Shown: piece by piece, positions 54,713 to 64,000 of the stretch
Layout of the letters: each line of letters starts with the position of its first letter
How positions within the stretch are numbered: the first letter of the stretch is position 1
Assembly: GCA_024760905.1 (NCBI GenBank)
Contig: CM045745.1
Span: 8,907,782 to 8,971,781, forward strand
Reading direction: 5' to 3'
Source: Plotosus lineatus
Lineage: Eukaryota; Chordata; Actinopteri; Siluriformes; Plotosidae
Length of the DNA stretch: 64,000 nt
Program-made: the position numbers and the translations under genes
The notes under the pieces: model-generated
The model's database searches: none
Seen by the model: the letters and a program-made list of their open reading frames with translations, nothing else
What the model was told of the DNA's origin: nothing

Positions 54713-54890
54713 AAAAAGAACCATTGCAGACTTTTGACAAGGGCAGCTACATAGCGTTCAGCATTTTTCTGCCTTGCGATGGCCTGGTGAGCTGTCCAGG
54801 GTGTACTCTGCCCTTGCTTGAGTGGACTGAGATGGGCGTCAGCCTCCCTGCGACCCTACTTAGAATTAAACGGTTCAAAAAATGAATGAA

Positions 54891-55118
54891 TCTCATTCAT
54901 TTAAGTGTTTTTAGGTCTCTCTGTAGTACATGTAGTTATTCAAGTCGTTGATTACTGGAGGGACCTTTTTTCTCCTACATCTTTAATAAACTAATAATAA
55001 TTTCTAAACATATATTATTGCAGAAAAAGTATCATTTAAAACTATTTCACTCCATATAAAATGATGCATTCAACAGAAGTAAAGTACACCAAAATGGATT
55101 TTAGTGTTTTTATGTTAC
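54891..55118. other. No feature recognised
   Basis: AT-rich intron-like sequence next to candidate - strand exons. Confidence 0.4.
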
Positions 55119-55186
55119 CTTTAGGGGAATTTCTTCGCTGTCAGATTGTAGTGCGTCTCGTTTGGAAAGTACTTTGACTTGGATCA
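55119..55186 (-). CDS. Candidate coding exon of an unidentified - strand gene
   Basis: On the - strand: tatacag acceptor, 68 nt, then gtaaca donor. With the one base left over from 55289-55318 it reads VIQVKVLSKRDALQSDSEEI then PLK. Acidic Ser-rich end. No domain recognised. Confidence 0.42.
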
Positions 55187-55288
55187 CTGTATAAACAATA
55201 AAACAAAAGACATTTAAGAAGAGAACTGAAAATTTGATGCTTACATACAGTTTCGTGTATAAGCTTCTTAGAAGCAGTCCTTCAGTAC

Positions 55289-55318
55289 CTGATCTGATCT
55301 TAACCAGGAGGGCTGCTT
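55289..55318 (-). CDS. Candidate 30-nt coding exon of the same - strand gene
   Basis: On the - strand: ctgtcttgcag acceptor and a gtactg donor. It reads AALLVKIRS in the phase shared with both neighbours (one base from upstream, one base left). Such a tiny exon is supported mainly by that phase agreement. Confidence 0.38.
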
Positions 55319-55339
55319 CTGCAAGACAGAAAAGGCACA

Positions 55340-55888
55340 CACATTGCTTTTCATAATAATCAGCGAGATAATTAGCATGTCAACATTCATTTAGTTGTAA
55401 TATGTAACATGCTGATAAAATGATTGTAAAATGTATCTGCTTTTCCAAAACCAACAAAAACTCTGACTGTGCAAAAGGTCAAAACTTCACACGCAATAAA
55501 AGACCCATGTTTCTTTTTGGAAAGCTATTTAAATACCGTACACGTGCTTTCAGAACACTTACCTTTACCAATCATTTATAGATTTTGTAAGCCATGTATT
55601 CAAATGTATGAAAAAAAATCTAAATTTACTGCATACACCTCCTTTTACATTGTTTAAAATTAGGAAAGCAATTAATAATTTAGCTGTTTGTGACATTCTC
55701 CATCCTCCCGTTATCTACACTGCTGTTCCATAAGGGTTGCAGAGCTAGTCCAGCTGACCGTGATTTAAAAATTAGATCTTTGGTAAATTGTTAAAAGGAA
55801 AGAATACACTATACCAGTACAATGCCTGAAAATGGGGTCAGCTGTCGCGTAATTAGCACTGTTTATGTATGTGTGTGTCTGCTCACTG
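55340..55888. other. No gene seen
   Basis: AT-rich intron-like sequence. A fragment near 55690-55760 (ccgttatctacactgctgtt) looks like a repeat remnant. Confidence 0.4.
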
Positions 55889-56701
55889 TTAAAGGGTACA
55901 TGTATTGAAAGCGCTCATATACCTAATTTGATGTATTGTGTATAGCTAGTGACAATACACCTATAAGGCGTTTATTATATTCTCTCACAAACCAGCTTTA
56001 AGTGATTTAAGGGCTTCACTAACGTCAAGTTTCAGAGCACAGGAGTTTTGCAACGTCGCATTTCCTGTAACGTTACATCGTTGACAAAGCCTCAACCAGA
56101 ACTGTGAGATTGCAATGTAAACCTATGGCTATATATATATACCTGACACAACAACACAAGCTCACGGATAATTTGAAAAAAACAGACATTATAGTAGTTT
56201 TTTTTAAAACCATGGACGAAGACAATATCATAGAAGGAGCAGAAGGTTATTTATATGAACCACTGAAGAAAGACTATCCACATTTTGTGAAATCGGACCA
56301 GGACGATATTGGAGAGTCGGCCAAAGCTCTTACACGGGAAAATCGTAGCAAACAACCAGCAAATATTTGGTGCTCTTGTGGAAAATGTGTGCGTCAAAAA
56401 ACCGATCAGGAGTGCTAGTGTTGTAAAGAACATGAATTGCTTGAGGAAAATATACTGACATTCTGCAATTGGCTATACGACTGTCAATGATGTTACATCA
56501 CAATGACCTTTGACCCTGGTGAAAAAAAAAAGCCAACATGTCCGCGCGCTGAACCTTCATGAGCAAGGAATGTCATACAGAAGAAAAGGAAATGTGGACT
56601 TATACATAACCTATCGACATCACGCAATGTTTAAAAGTTAATAATAAGGTATGGTGGATCTTTTTTTCCACGCTATCAATTTTGGGTACAGGTACCCTTT
56701 A

Positions 56702-56702
<1 letters not shown>
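55889..56702 (+). mobile_element. TTAA-flanked DNA element with P2X7-C-terminal-like ORF relic
   Basis: TTAA is at 55889-55892 and 56699-56702. The inverted ends are TTAAAGGGTACATGTA and TACAGGTACCCTTTAA. TTAA targets occur with piggyBac and Kolobok elements; the AGGG start suits Kolobok better, but no transposase remains. The interior holds the ORF at 56212-56418. A GT array directly abuts the right end. Confidence 0.72.
56212..56418 (+). pseudogene. P2X7 C-terminal-domain-like ORF relic with one stop in its zinc-binding motif
   Basis: The frame starts MDEDNIIEGAEGYLYEPLKK and includes NIWCSCGKCVRQKTDQEC. A TAG then follows, and the same frame continues CCKEHELLEENI. WCxCGxC followed by a Cys-Cys pair is the signature of the cysteine-rich P2X7 C-terminal (P2X7C) domain, known also in small multi-copy fish proteins. 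The preceding aromatic-EP phrase (GYLYEP) is also typical of those. The single stop falls between the first Cys groups and the CC pair, so the domain is broken. Function unknown; no channel part is present. Confidence 0.6.

Positions 56703-56766
<64 letters not shown>
56703..56766. repeat. (GT)n microsatellite
   Basis: About 31 GT units directly after the TTAA of the preceding element. Confidence 0.94.
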
Positions 56767-56767
<1 letters not shown>

Positions 56768-57810
56768 ATGCGCACTCACTTTGGATGGGTTAAATGCAGA
56801 GGAATTACATTATATCAAAATAATTTTAAAAAGTTTCCCTTGTGAAGAAGAAAATCTCTGAATTACCATTGGTCAGCCAAAGAATAACATACACAAGGTA
56901 GGTGTGTCAGTGCTAAAATCAGCAAGTAAGACAGACTTAACAAAAGTAAATACAGATATTTTATTTCAATTTTTGTTTTATATAAGCATCCGTTAAAGAT
57001 TGCTCTGCATAACATCCTATATACACATGAAACTTTGTCAAGCAGCACGAAGAGAAGATTAATGTATGGATAGGAGAAGCAAACTGGCATTATTTATATT
57101 TACATTTACAGCATTTAGCAGACGCTCTTATCTAGAGCAATTTACAGAAGTGTTTTAAGTCTCGATCAGTGAATATATTCTTGTACTGGATTCTTAGAAC
57201 ATAGACTAAGTACAGTACTATCTAAAGCACACCACCTGATCTCATGGCGTGAGATGCTGTGGGTGGTTATGGTTACCAATAGAACTGGTTCTGTATTTAA
57301 CAGAATTGATGAAGTACTGTATGACAAAAGTAACAAGACAAATTCTGAAGTGTTATAGATCTGTATTATCTGCTTAGATTCATCCAAATGCTTTGAGTTT
57401 CAATAAGCATTTCACAGTGTATAAGGAAAATGACCTTATTTGAAATGCAAAGAAGAGGAATGTTTTGCAGCATGGTAACTATTCCAGTGCATTTCTACAC
57501 TTAAAGCAAAATTGAATACAGTACTGTACAAATCACCCAAGAGCAAACGGAAAAACGTTTCAGTAAAGCCCTGGCAGCGTATCACCAGGAAAGAAACCCA
57601 GTATCTGTCTTTTGGTCAAAGCCTTAATGGAACTACTGAGTGGAACGGATGTGCTCGTAAGTCAAAATGTTCGTTAGATAAAATAAAATTCCCATCGGAA
57701 ACAGTAGAAAACCAATGAATCCATTCCAACCCCCTCCCAAACTCATATAACCTGACACAAATACGTATATTTGACCTAATATATTAAAGATAAACATGTT
57801 AAAACAATAA
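56767..57810. other. Mostly unrecognised; L2/V-SINE-like fragment at 57080-57230
   Basis: TACATTTACAGCATTTAGCA followed by gacgctcttatctagagcaa is the common fish V-SINE/L2 3' motif in reverse. The adjoining gatcagtgaatatattcttg also occurs at about 11868. No gene elsewhere in the stretch. Confidence 0.55.
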
Positions 57811-57813
57811 ATA

Positions 57814-58252
57814 CAGTCGGTCCCCAACTTACGAAGACCCCTGTGTATGAAATCCCCGGTTTACGAAAACCATTTTCTTTTCCGTCCCCGAGATACAAAA
57901 CAACCCCTTCTTACGAAAAGAAATTCAAAATTCAAACGCGCCAATCAAAATTTCACATGACGCGCGAGTTGCTCTCTCATTGGCTGTTTCTCAACATCCC
58001 GCCCCGCTTGCCTCCCAGATAGAGACAGAAGGAAGCTTCGCTCTTTAGTTTTTAGTTTAGTTTTTTAAGTTGTTTAATTCAGTAAATGTTTAATAAATGT
58101 GGGCAGATTTGAGCTCATCTGGAATTCCGATCCCTCAAGGAATCAAATTAAAGTAGAGTTTATCAAGCAGGGAATGCGCTTTGAATTCATGTCTTGTGGG
58201 CGTGGCCCACAGCGTGCAGGAGAGAGAGAGGGACAGAGTGAGAGAGGGAGAA

Positions 58253-58283
<31 letters not shown>

Positions 58284-58402
58284 AGGAATAACGCTTTAGT
58301 TTTAGTTTAGTTTTTTAAGTTGTTTTAATTTAGTAAATAGTCAAGCAGGGAATAAGCTTTGAATTCACGTCTTGCGGGCATGGCCCGCATTGCGCGCGAG
58401 CG

Positions 58403-58440
<38 letters not shown>

Positions 58441-58635
58441 ACGCTTTAGGTTTTAGTTTTTTAAGTTGTTTAATTCAGTAAATGTTGAATAAATGTGGGC
58501 TCATTTGAACTCATCTGGAATTCCGATCCCTCAAGTATTCAAATTAAAGTTGAGTTTGTGACCCCTACTTACGAAATCCCCGCGATACGAAAGGGACTCT
58601 GGAACGGATTGATTTCACAAGTTGTGGGCTGACTG
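57814..58635. mobile_element. Tigger-like MITE (CAGTCGGTCCCC end) with internal repeats
   Basis: The left end after TA is CAGTCGGTCCCCAACTTACG; the right end, CACAAGTTGTGGGCTGACTG, is a diverged inverse. A block of roughly 180 bp occurs twice inside (ttgtttaattcagtaaatgt ... tggaattccgatccctcaag, at about 58069-58140 and 58466-58538). Each unit is followed or preceded by a GA-rich tract (58217-58283, 58399-58437). Confidence 0.75.
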
Positions 58636-58667
58636 TTTCATAATAATAATAATTCATATACATTAAC

Positions 58668-61600
58668 TCTTCTTTTCCTTTCGGCTGTTCCCTTCAGGGG
58701 TCGCCACAGCAAACCATCCGCCTCCATCTCGCTCTGTCCTCTGCATCTTCTTCTCTTACTCCAATGACCTTCATGTCTTCCTTCACTACATCCATAAATC
58801 TCTTCTTTGGTCTTCCTCTAGGCCTTCTGCCTGGTAGTTCCAATCTCAGCATCCTACTGCCAATATACTCATGATCCCTCCTCTGTACATGTCCAAACCA
58901 TCTCAATCTAGCCTCTATGACTTTGTCTCCAAAACATCTTACATGTGCTGTCCCTCTGATGTACTCATTTCTGATCCTATCCGTCCTCGTTACTCCCAGA
59001 GAGAACCTCAACATTTTCATCTCTGCTACCTCCAGCTCTGCCTCCTGTCTTTTCCTCAGCGCCACTGTTTCTAGACCATACAACATTGCTGGCCTAATCA
59101 CTGTCTTCTACACTTTTCCTTTCATTCTTGCTGACACTCTCCACCGCACATCACACCGGACACTTTTCTCCAACCATTCCAGCCTGCCTGCACACGCTTC
59201 TTCACCTCTTTTCCACACTCTCCATTGCTCTGGATTGTTGAGCCTAAGTACTTAAAATTCTCCACCTTCGTTATCTCTGCTCCCTGTAACATCACCGTTT
59301 CTCCTGGGGCCCTCTCATTCACACACATGTGTTCTGATTTTTTGAGGCTAACCTTCATTTCTCTCCTTTCCAGGGCATACCTCCACCTCTCTAGATTTTC
59401 TTCCACTTGTTCTCTGCTCTCACTACAGATCACAATGTCATCTGCAAACATCATAGTCCATGGAGATTCTTGCCTAACCTCGTCTGTCAGCCTGTCCATC
59501 ACCATAGCAAACAGGAAGGGTCTCTCAGAGCTGATCCTTGATGCAGTCCCACCTCCACCTTGAATTCGTCGGTCACGCCGACAGCACACCTCACCACTGT
59601 CTTACATCTCTCATACATGTCCTGCACCACTCTAACATACTTCTCTGCCACTCCAGACTTCCTCATGCAATACCTCAGTTCTTCTCTTGGCACCCTGTCA
59701 TATGCTTTTTCCAGATCCACAAAGGCACAATGCAGTTCCCTCTGACCTTCTCTGTACTTCTCTATTAACATCCTCAAAGCAAACATTGCATCTGTGGTGC
59801 TCTTTCTTGGCATGAAACCAAACTGTTGCTCACAAATGCTGACCTCTGCCCTGAGTCTAGCTTCCACTATTCTTTCCCATAACTTCATCGTATGGCTCAT
59901 CAACTTTATCCCTCTGTAGTTGCCACAACTCTGCACGTCTCCCTTGTTCTTAAATATAGGCACCAGCACACTTCTCCTCCATTCCTCTGGCATCCTCTCA
60001 CTCTCTAAGACCTTGTTGAATGTTCTTGTCAAAAAATCTATTGCTACCTCTCCTAGACACTCCCATACCTCCACAGGTATATCATTAAGCCCAACTGCCT
60101 TTCCATTTTTCATAATATTCAGTGCCCTCCTCACTTCACCCTTACTAATCTTTGCTACTTCCTGCTCCTCAATGGTCACCTCTTCTACTATTTTTTCTCT
60201 CTCATTTTCCTCATTCATCAGCTCTTCAAAGTACTCTTACCATCTTCCCAGCACCCTTCTGTCATCAGTCTATATATTTCTCTCTGTGTCCTTTATCAAT
60301 CTAACTTGCTGCATGTCCTTCCTATTTCTCTGCTGTGCCAACCTGTATAGATCATTTTCTCCCTCCTTTACTGTCCAATCTATCATACAAGTCATCATAC
60401 GCCCTCTGTTTGGCCTTAGCCACTGCTACTTTCGCCTTACGCTGTGTCTCCCTGTACTCCTGTTCACTGTCTTCGGTCCTCTCAATGTCCCACTTCATCT
60501 TAGCTAACCTCTTCCTTTTTACACACTCCTGAACTTCCTCATTCCACCACCAAGTCTCCTTATCTACTCTCCTTCCAGAGGACCCAAAGCCTGTTTCAAC
60601 TCCTCCTTGAAGACAACCCTACACTCTTCATTTTTCAACTTCCACCACTTTGTTTTCTGCTCTGCCTTTGCCTTCTTCACCTTCCTCACCATCAGAGTCA
60701 TCATGCACACCACCATCCTATGCTGTTTGGCAACATGCTCACCCACTACTACTTTGCCGTCACTGACTTCCTTCAAATTACATCACCTACACAAGATGTA
60801 GTCTACCTGTATGCTCCTACCTCCGCTTTTATAAGTCACCCTATGCTCCTGTATCTTCTTGAAGATTTACCACAGCCATTTCCATCCTTTTTGCAAAATC
60901 GATCAACATCTGTCCTTCTGTGTTCCTGTCCTGGATACCAAACCTGCGCACAACTTCCTCGTCCCCTCTGTTGCCTGCACCATGTCCATTGAAATCTGCA
61001 CCAATGATCAATTTTTCACCTTTGGGGGTACTCTTCATCACTTCATCTAACTCACTCCAGAATCTCTCTTTGTCTTTTAGCTAGCATTCTTTCTGTGGGG
61101 CATAAGCAGTAACAACATTGAACATCACACCTTAAATTTCTAACTTGAGACTTATCACTCTGTCTGACACTCTTTTCACTTCTAGAACATTCCTGACAAG
61201 CCCCTCCTTCAAGATGACTCCTCCTCCATTTCTCTTCCCATCCACACCATGATAAAACAGCTTAAACCCTGCTCCCAAGTTTCTAGCCTTGCTACCTTTC
61301 CACCTGGTCTCCTCAACACACAGTATGTCCACCATCCTCCTCTGCATCATGTCAGCCTGCTCGCTATCTTTTCCTTGTATAGTTCCAACATTCAAAGTCC
61401 CTACTCTCAGTTCTAGACTCCTGCTTTTCCTCTTCATTCTCTGCCTACGGACATGCCTCCCGCCTCTCTTTCTTCGACCAACAGTAGTCCAATTTCCATC
61501 AGCACCCTGTTGGTTGACAGCACTGATGGCGGTCGTTGTTAATCCGGGCCGCGACCGATCCGGTATGAGATTAGTCTTTCCCGTTTGCATTTTGTATTTT

Positions 61601-61722
61601 GGCAAAAGTTTTACGCCGGATGCCCTTTCTGTTGCAACACTCTGCATTTCTCCGGGCTTGGGACCGACATAAGGGGGAGAGACACTGGTTAGTGCCCACC
61701 CCCCGCCTCATGGCTGCATTCA
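58668..61722 (-). mobile_element. RTE-type LINE, near full length but with broken ORF
   Basis: Both ends are present (3' gtcgccacagcaaacc on +, 5' TGCAGCCATGAGG near 61714). Imperfect flanks (ttcatatacattaac, ttcataattcattaac) suggest an old duplication. The ORF is split by frameshifts into an endonuclease part (61647-61132), a short piece (61041-60841), a linker piece (60776-60564), a reverse transcriptase part (60218-59499, including [20 protein letters not shown]) and C-terminal pieces (59589-59122 with MMFADDIVICSES, and 59101-58694). A deletion near 60582 removed most of the PDDW region. Not functional. Confidence 0.9.
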
Positions 61723-61953
61723 TAATTCATTAACATTAATAATAATTAATAATAAATAATAATAAAACAAGAATAAACAATAGTCAACTAACCCTTCCAA
61801 TCATCGACTGCGGCAAAGATGTCATGTGGACACGAAGATGTCACGTGGGCAGGCATGAGGTGGTGCATAACAGAAGGAGGAGGAGGAGAATTTTGTGCAT
61901 GTGCACACTACAAATGCTAGCGAGGAAAGGCTTGTGGTGAGCTCCCACAAGGC

Positions 61954-62262
61954 CAGTGCTTCTCAAATAGTGGGGCGTGCCCCCTTTGGGGGGCATGGTG
62001 TGATGCCTGTGGGTATGACCCTGGGGACCATGCTTTTTTTGCCATACTATACTCAAATTTAGTGTAATTGCGCATCCATTACCATAGGTGGCAGTGGTAC
62101 GCTCACTGTGTTCCCTATGGTGTAGGGAAAAAGCTCCAAGCAAACAATGTGAAGTGCAGTAAACACTATTTATAGTCGCACACAGACGCTGGGGGTGTGG
62201 GGGTGTGAAATGTTTTTTTTCTTCCTATAGGGGGCATCACTGAAAATAATTGAGAAGGACTG
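61954..62262. mobile_element. Short hAT MITE
   Basis: The ends CAGTGCTTCTCAAATAGTGG and ATAATTGAGAAGGACTG have 8-bp flanks cacaaggc and cataaggc (one mismatch). At 309 bp it is the shortest copy of the family in the window. Confidence 0.85.
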
Positions 62263-62570
62263 CATAAGGCATTCTCGGAGCGAGGAGGAATACACGTGGA
62301 TGAATACAAGGCTAATCGCCCGGAAAAGTAATTTTCCCAGCAGAGTTCATAAATCAAAACTTTGCTCATTGTATGGGGCAGATTTTTGGTGGGATTGAAG
62401 CTCGTATCATGGAAAATTCATTATTAAAGATAATCGTAAGTCCAAGGCAGCATTGTCATCATTATTATTGTCAGGGCAAACAGAACAGAAGGTCAGTAGA
62501 TATTCATACATTTAAAGTAATGTGTATTAGAAAGAAAAGCAAAAGAGGAGTAAGAGGGATGAATACTCAC

Positions 62571-62621
62571 TAGCACAGACTGATTCCCTCAGCGCGGTAC
62601 CTGGTCTGTCATTAAAACGTG
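62571..62621 (-). CDS. Candidate coding exon of the unidentified - strand gene
   Basis: On the - strand: ttttttcag acceptor, 51 nt, gtgagt donor. Only one frame is open, reading RFNDRPGTALRESVCA with two bases borrowed from upstream and one left over. That phase fits the exon at 55289-55318. No family recognised. Confidence 0.42.
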
Positions 62622-62883
62622 CTGAAAAAAGAGAAATGACAAAACATTAGTACACCTTTGTTTGATATGTACATGCAGTATTTGTAAAAAAAACATGCTG
62701 GACTGGGCAACAAAAACATAAAGTGGTTGAAAAATCAATTATATCAGTGCAATAATTAATGTGTGTTGTTGAAAATTGTTTATATTTAGGTTTTCAATTA
62801 GGGTACTCAATTAATAAATAGGTTATGACCTCTTAGAATTGTTTCATCATTGTGTGAGCTCATGTTAACCCTGACACAAAATC

Positions 62884-63494
62884 TTTTCCTTTCGGCTGTT
62901 CCCTTTAGGGGTCGCCACAGCAAATGATCTGCCTCCATCTCACCCTATCCTCTGCATCTTCTTTTCTTACACCAACTACCTTCATGTCCTCCTTCACCAC
63001 ATCCATAAATCTTCTCTTTGGTCTTCCTCTAGGCCTTCTGCCTGGTAGTTCCAACCTCAGCATCCTACTACCAATATACTCACTATCCCTCCTCTGCACA
63101 TGTCCAAACCATCTCAATCTAACCTCTCTGACTTTGTCTCCAAAAGCTCTTACATATGCTGTCCCTTTGATGTACTCATTCCTGAGCCTATCCATCCTCG
63201 TTATTCCCAAAGAGAACCTCAACATTTTCATCTCTGCTACCTCCAGCTCTGCCTCCTGTCTTTTCCTCAGCGCCACTGTTTCTAAGCCATACAACATTGC
63301 TGGCCTCGCCACTGTCTTGTACACTTTCCCGGGCCTCGACTGATCTGGTATGGAGGTAATATTTGTGATTTGCATATCAAATCTGGCATTGGTTTTACGT
63401 CGGATGCCCTTCCTGACACAACCCTCTGCATTTATGCTTGGCTTGGGACCGGCGTGAGGGAGAGACATTCGTTTGTGCCCCACGGCTGCATTTA
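62884..63494 (-). mobile_element. Internally deleted RTE LINE with both ends
   Basis: The 5' end (TGCAGCCGTGGGG near 63491) and 3' end (gtcgccacagcaaatg on +) are present, but about 2.5 kb of the middle is missing. The join is at about 63330, where the leader-side SIPDQSRPG is fused to KVYKTVARPAMLYGL. The resulting - strand frame stays open for 216 codons (63555-62905, starting just outside the element). Confidence 0.88.
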
Positions 63495-64000
63495 AAAATA
63501 TGCAATCAAGCAGTGCAAGAGAACGCTTCGAAATAAAACAAAGTGAAGGGAACATTTATTAAAAAATATTGCGAATCAGGGAACATTTGCCCGAGGAAAG
63601 TGAACAGTGTTGACACATCACATAGCTGCTCCAAAGGAATCTCTGGGATCGAACTATCAGTACTTAAAGATGGCACCTGGGGAATCAAAGGGGATGCCAA
63701 AATTAGGGCAGGATCAGGATCGCTGAGTGATAATGGGAATTAAGAAAATATGTAAGGATTGTTAGCATGAGCTAAATTAACTCAAAACCAGAAAATAATG
63801 CAAAATGGTTGGTACGATGAGATGAAAAGAGGAGTACAGTGATCCCTTCATGCTTCACTTCATGCTTCATGCGGCTTCAGTGCATCGTGTTTTTTTTTTT
63901 TTTTTTTTTAAATATTCATCTAATTAAAAAATGAGGAAATTAAGGAAGAATAGGGGGAAACATTAAGGAAAATGCCACAAAAACAAGGCCAATTATGCAA
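63495..64000. other. No gene established
   Basis: A 64-codon - strand frame (63700-63506) reading STDSSIPEIPLEQLCDVSTL has no visible splice partner. A 21-bp T run lies at about 63891-63911. Nothing else recognised. Confidence 0.4.

Larger units (their letters stand above)
50220..54890 (+). repeat. SINE split into pieces by a hAT MITE, an RTE LINE and a second hAT element
   Basis: SINE pieces of the first head type are at about 50230-50248 (tgcccagtgcagctaact), 53687-53733 (agctaactgggttatcaaag to ctctcactgtctatgg) and about 54715-54890 (agaaccattgcagacttttg to ccctacttagaattaaacgg and AATGAATG). The tail is the (GAAT) type. The insertions separating the pieces are described in their own entries. 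Confidence 0.75.

Noticed and set aside
58099..58299. 66-codon Arg/Glu-rich frame
   Set aside because: It is a translation of the GA-rich tract inside a MITE.
63506..63700. 64-codon - strand frame reading STDSSIPEIPLEQLCDVSTL
   Set aside because: No start context, donor site or partner exon; could be part of an unrecognised repeat.

Overview
The window is vertebrate genomic DNA, almost certainly from a ray-finned (teleost) fish. It has one multi-exon vertebrate gene with GT-AG introns, set in a dense mix of mobile elements typical of teleosts: Tc1, pogo/Tigger-like, hAT and piggyBac-like DNA transposons, RTE and L2-type LINEs, several tRNA-derived SINE types and long microsatellites. There is no prokaryotic, plasmid or CRISPR content.

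The host gene is a MAP4K2 (germinal centre kinase)-like Ser/Thr kinase on the + strand. I could place 31 coding exons from 3580 to the TGA at 35340-35342. Their lengths sum to 2514 nt (837 codons plus stop), the frame stays open throughout and all intron phases agree. The first exon (ATG and glycine-rich loop) is not in the window and must lie upstream. Kinase exons occupy 3580-16200, the linker 17016-21834 and the citron-homology (CNH) domain 22872-35342.

All large introns hold transposons. From 1 to 3560 there is a Tc1 element and a SINE split by a hAT element. From 4.2 to 35 kb there are SINEs, RTE and L2 LINE pieces, hAT and piggyBac-like MITEs, and a fragment with a retrovirus-like LTR and a tRNA-Pro-type primer-binding site.

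Downstream of map4k2 (36-64 kb) transposons dominate. There is a TATA-flanked element with a SWIM/YqaJ-type ORF relic and a Tigger-like element inside it, and a second Tigger-like copy carrying a 188-bp duplicate of map4k2 3' sequence. There is a 0.55-kb ATT/GTA microsatellite, one structurally intact RTE LINE with a 1017-codon ORF and perfect target-site duplications (45049-48202), a SINE/hAT/LINE nest at 50.2-54.8 kb, a TTAA-flanked element with a P2X7-C-terminal-like ORF (55889-56702), and two more RTE copies at the right end. Four phase-compatible candidate exons on the - strand (62621 down to 49620) suggest the end of a second host gene that I cannot identify.

The most notable structures are: the intact LINE; SINEs that carry both the 5' and 3' ends of that LINE; one SINE head joined to three different tails; an internally deleted LINE with an in-frame fused ORF; the captured map4k2 3' segment; and the two elements carrying unusual SWIM/YqaJ-type and P2X7C-type ORFs.
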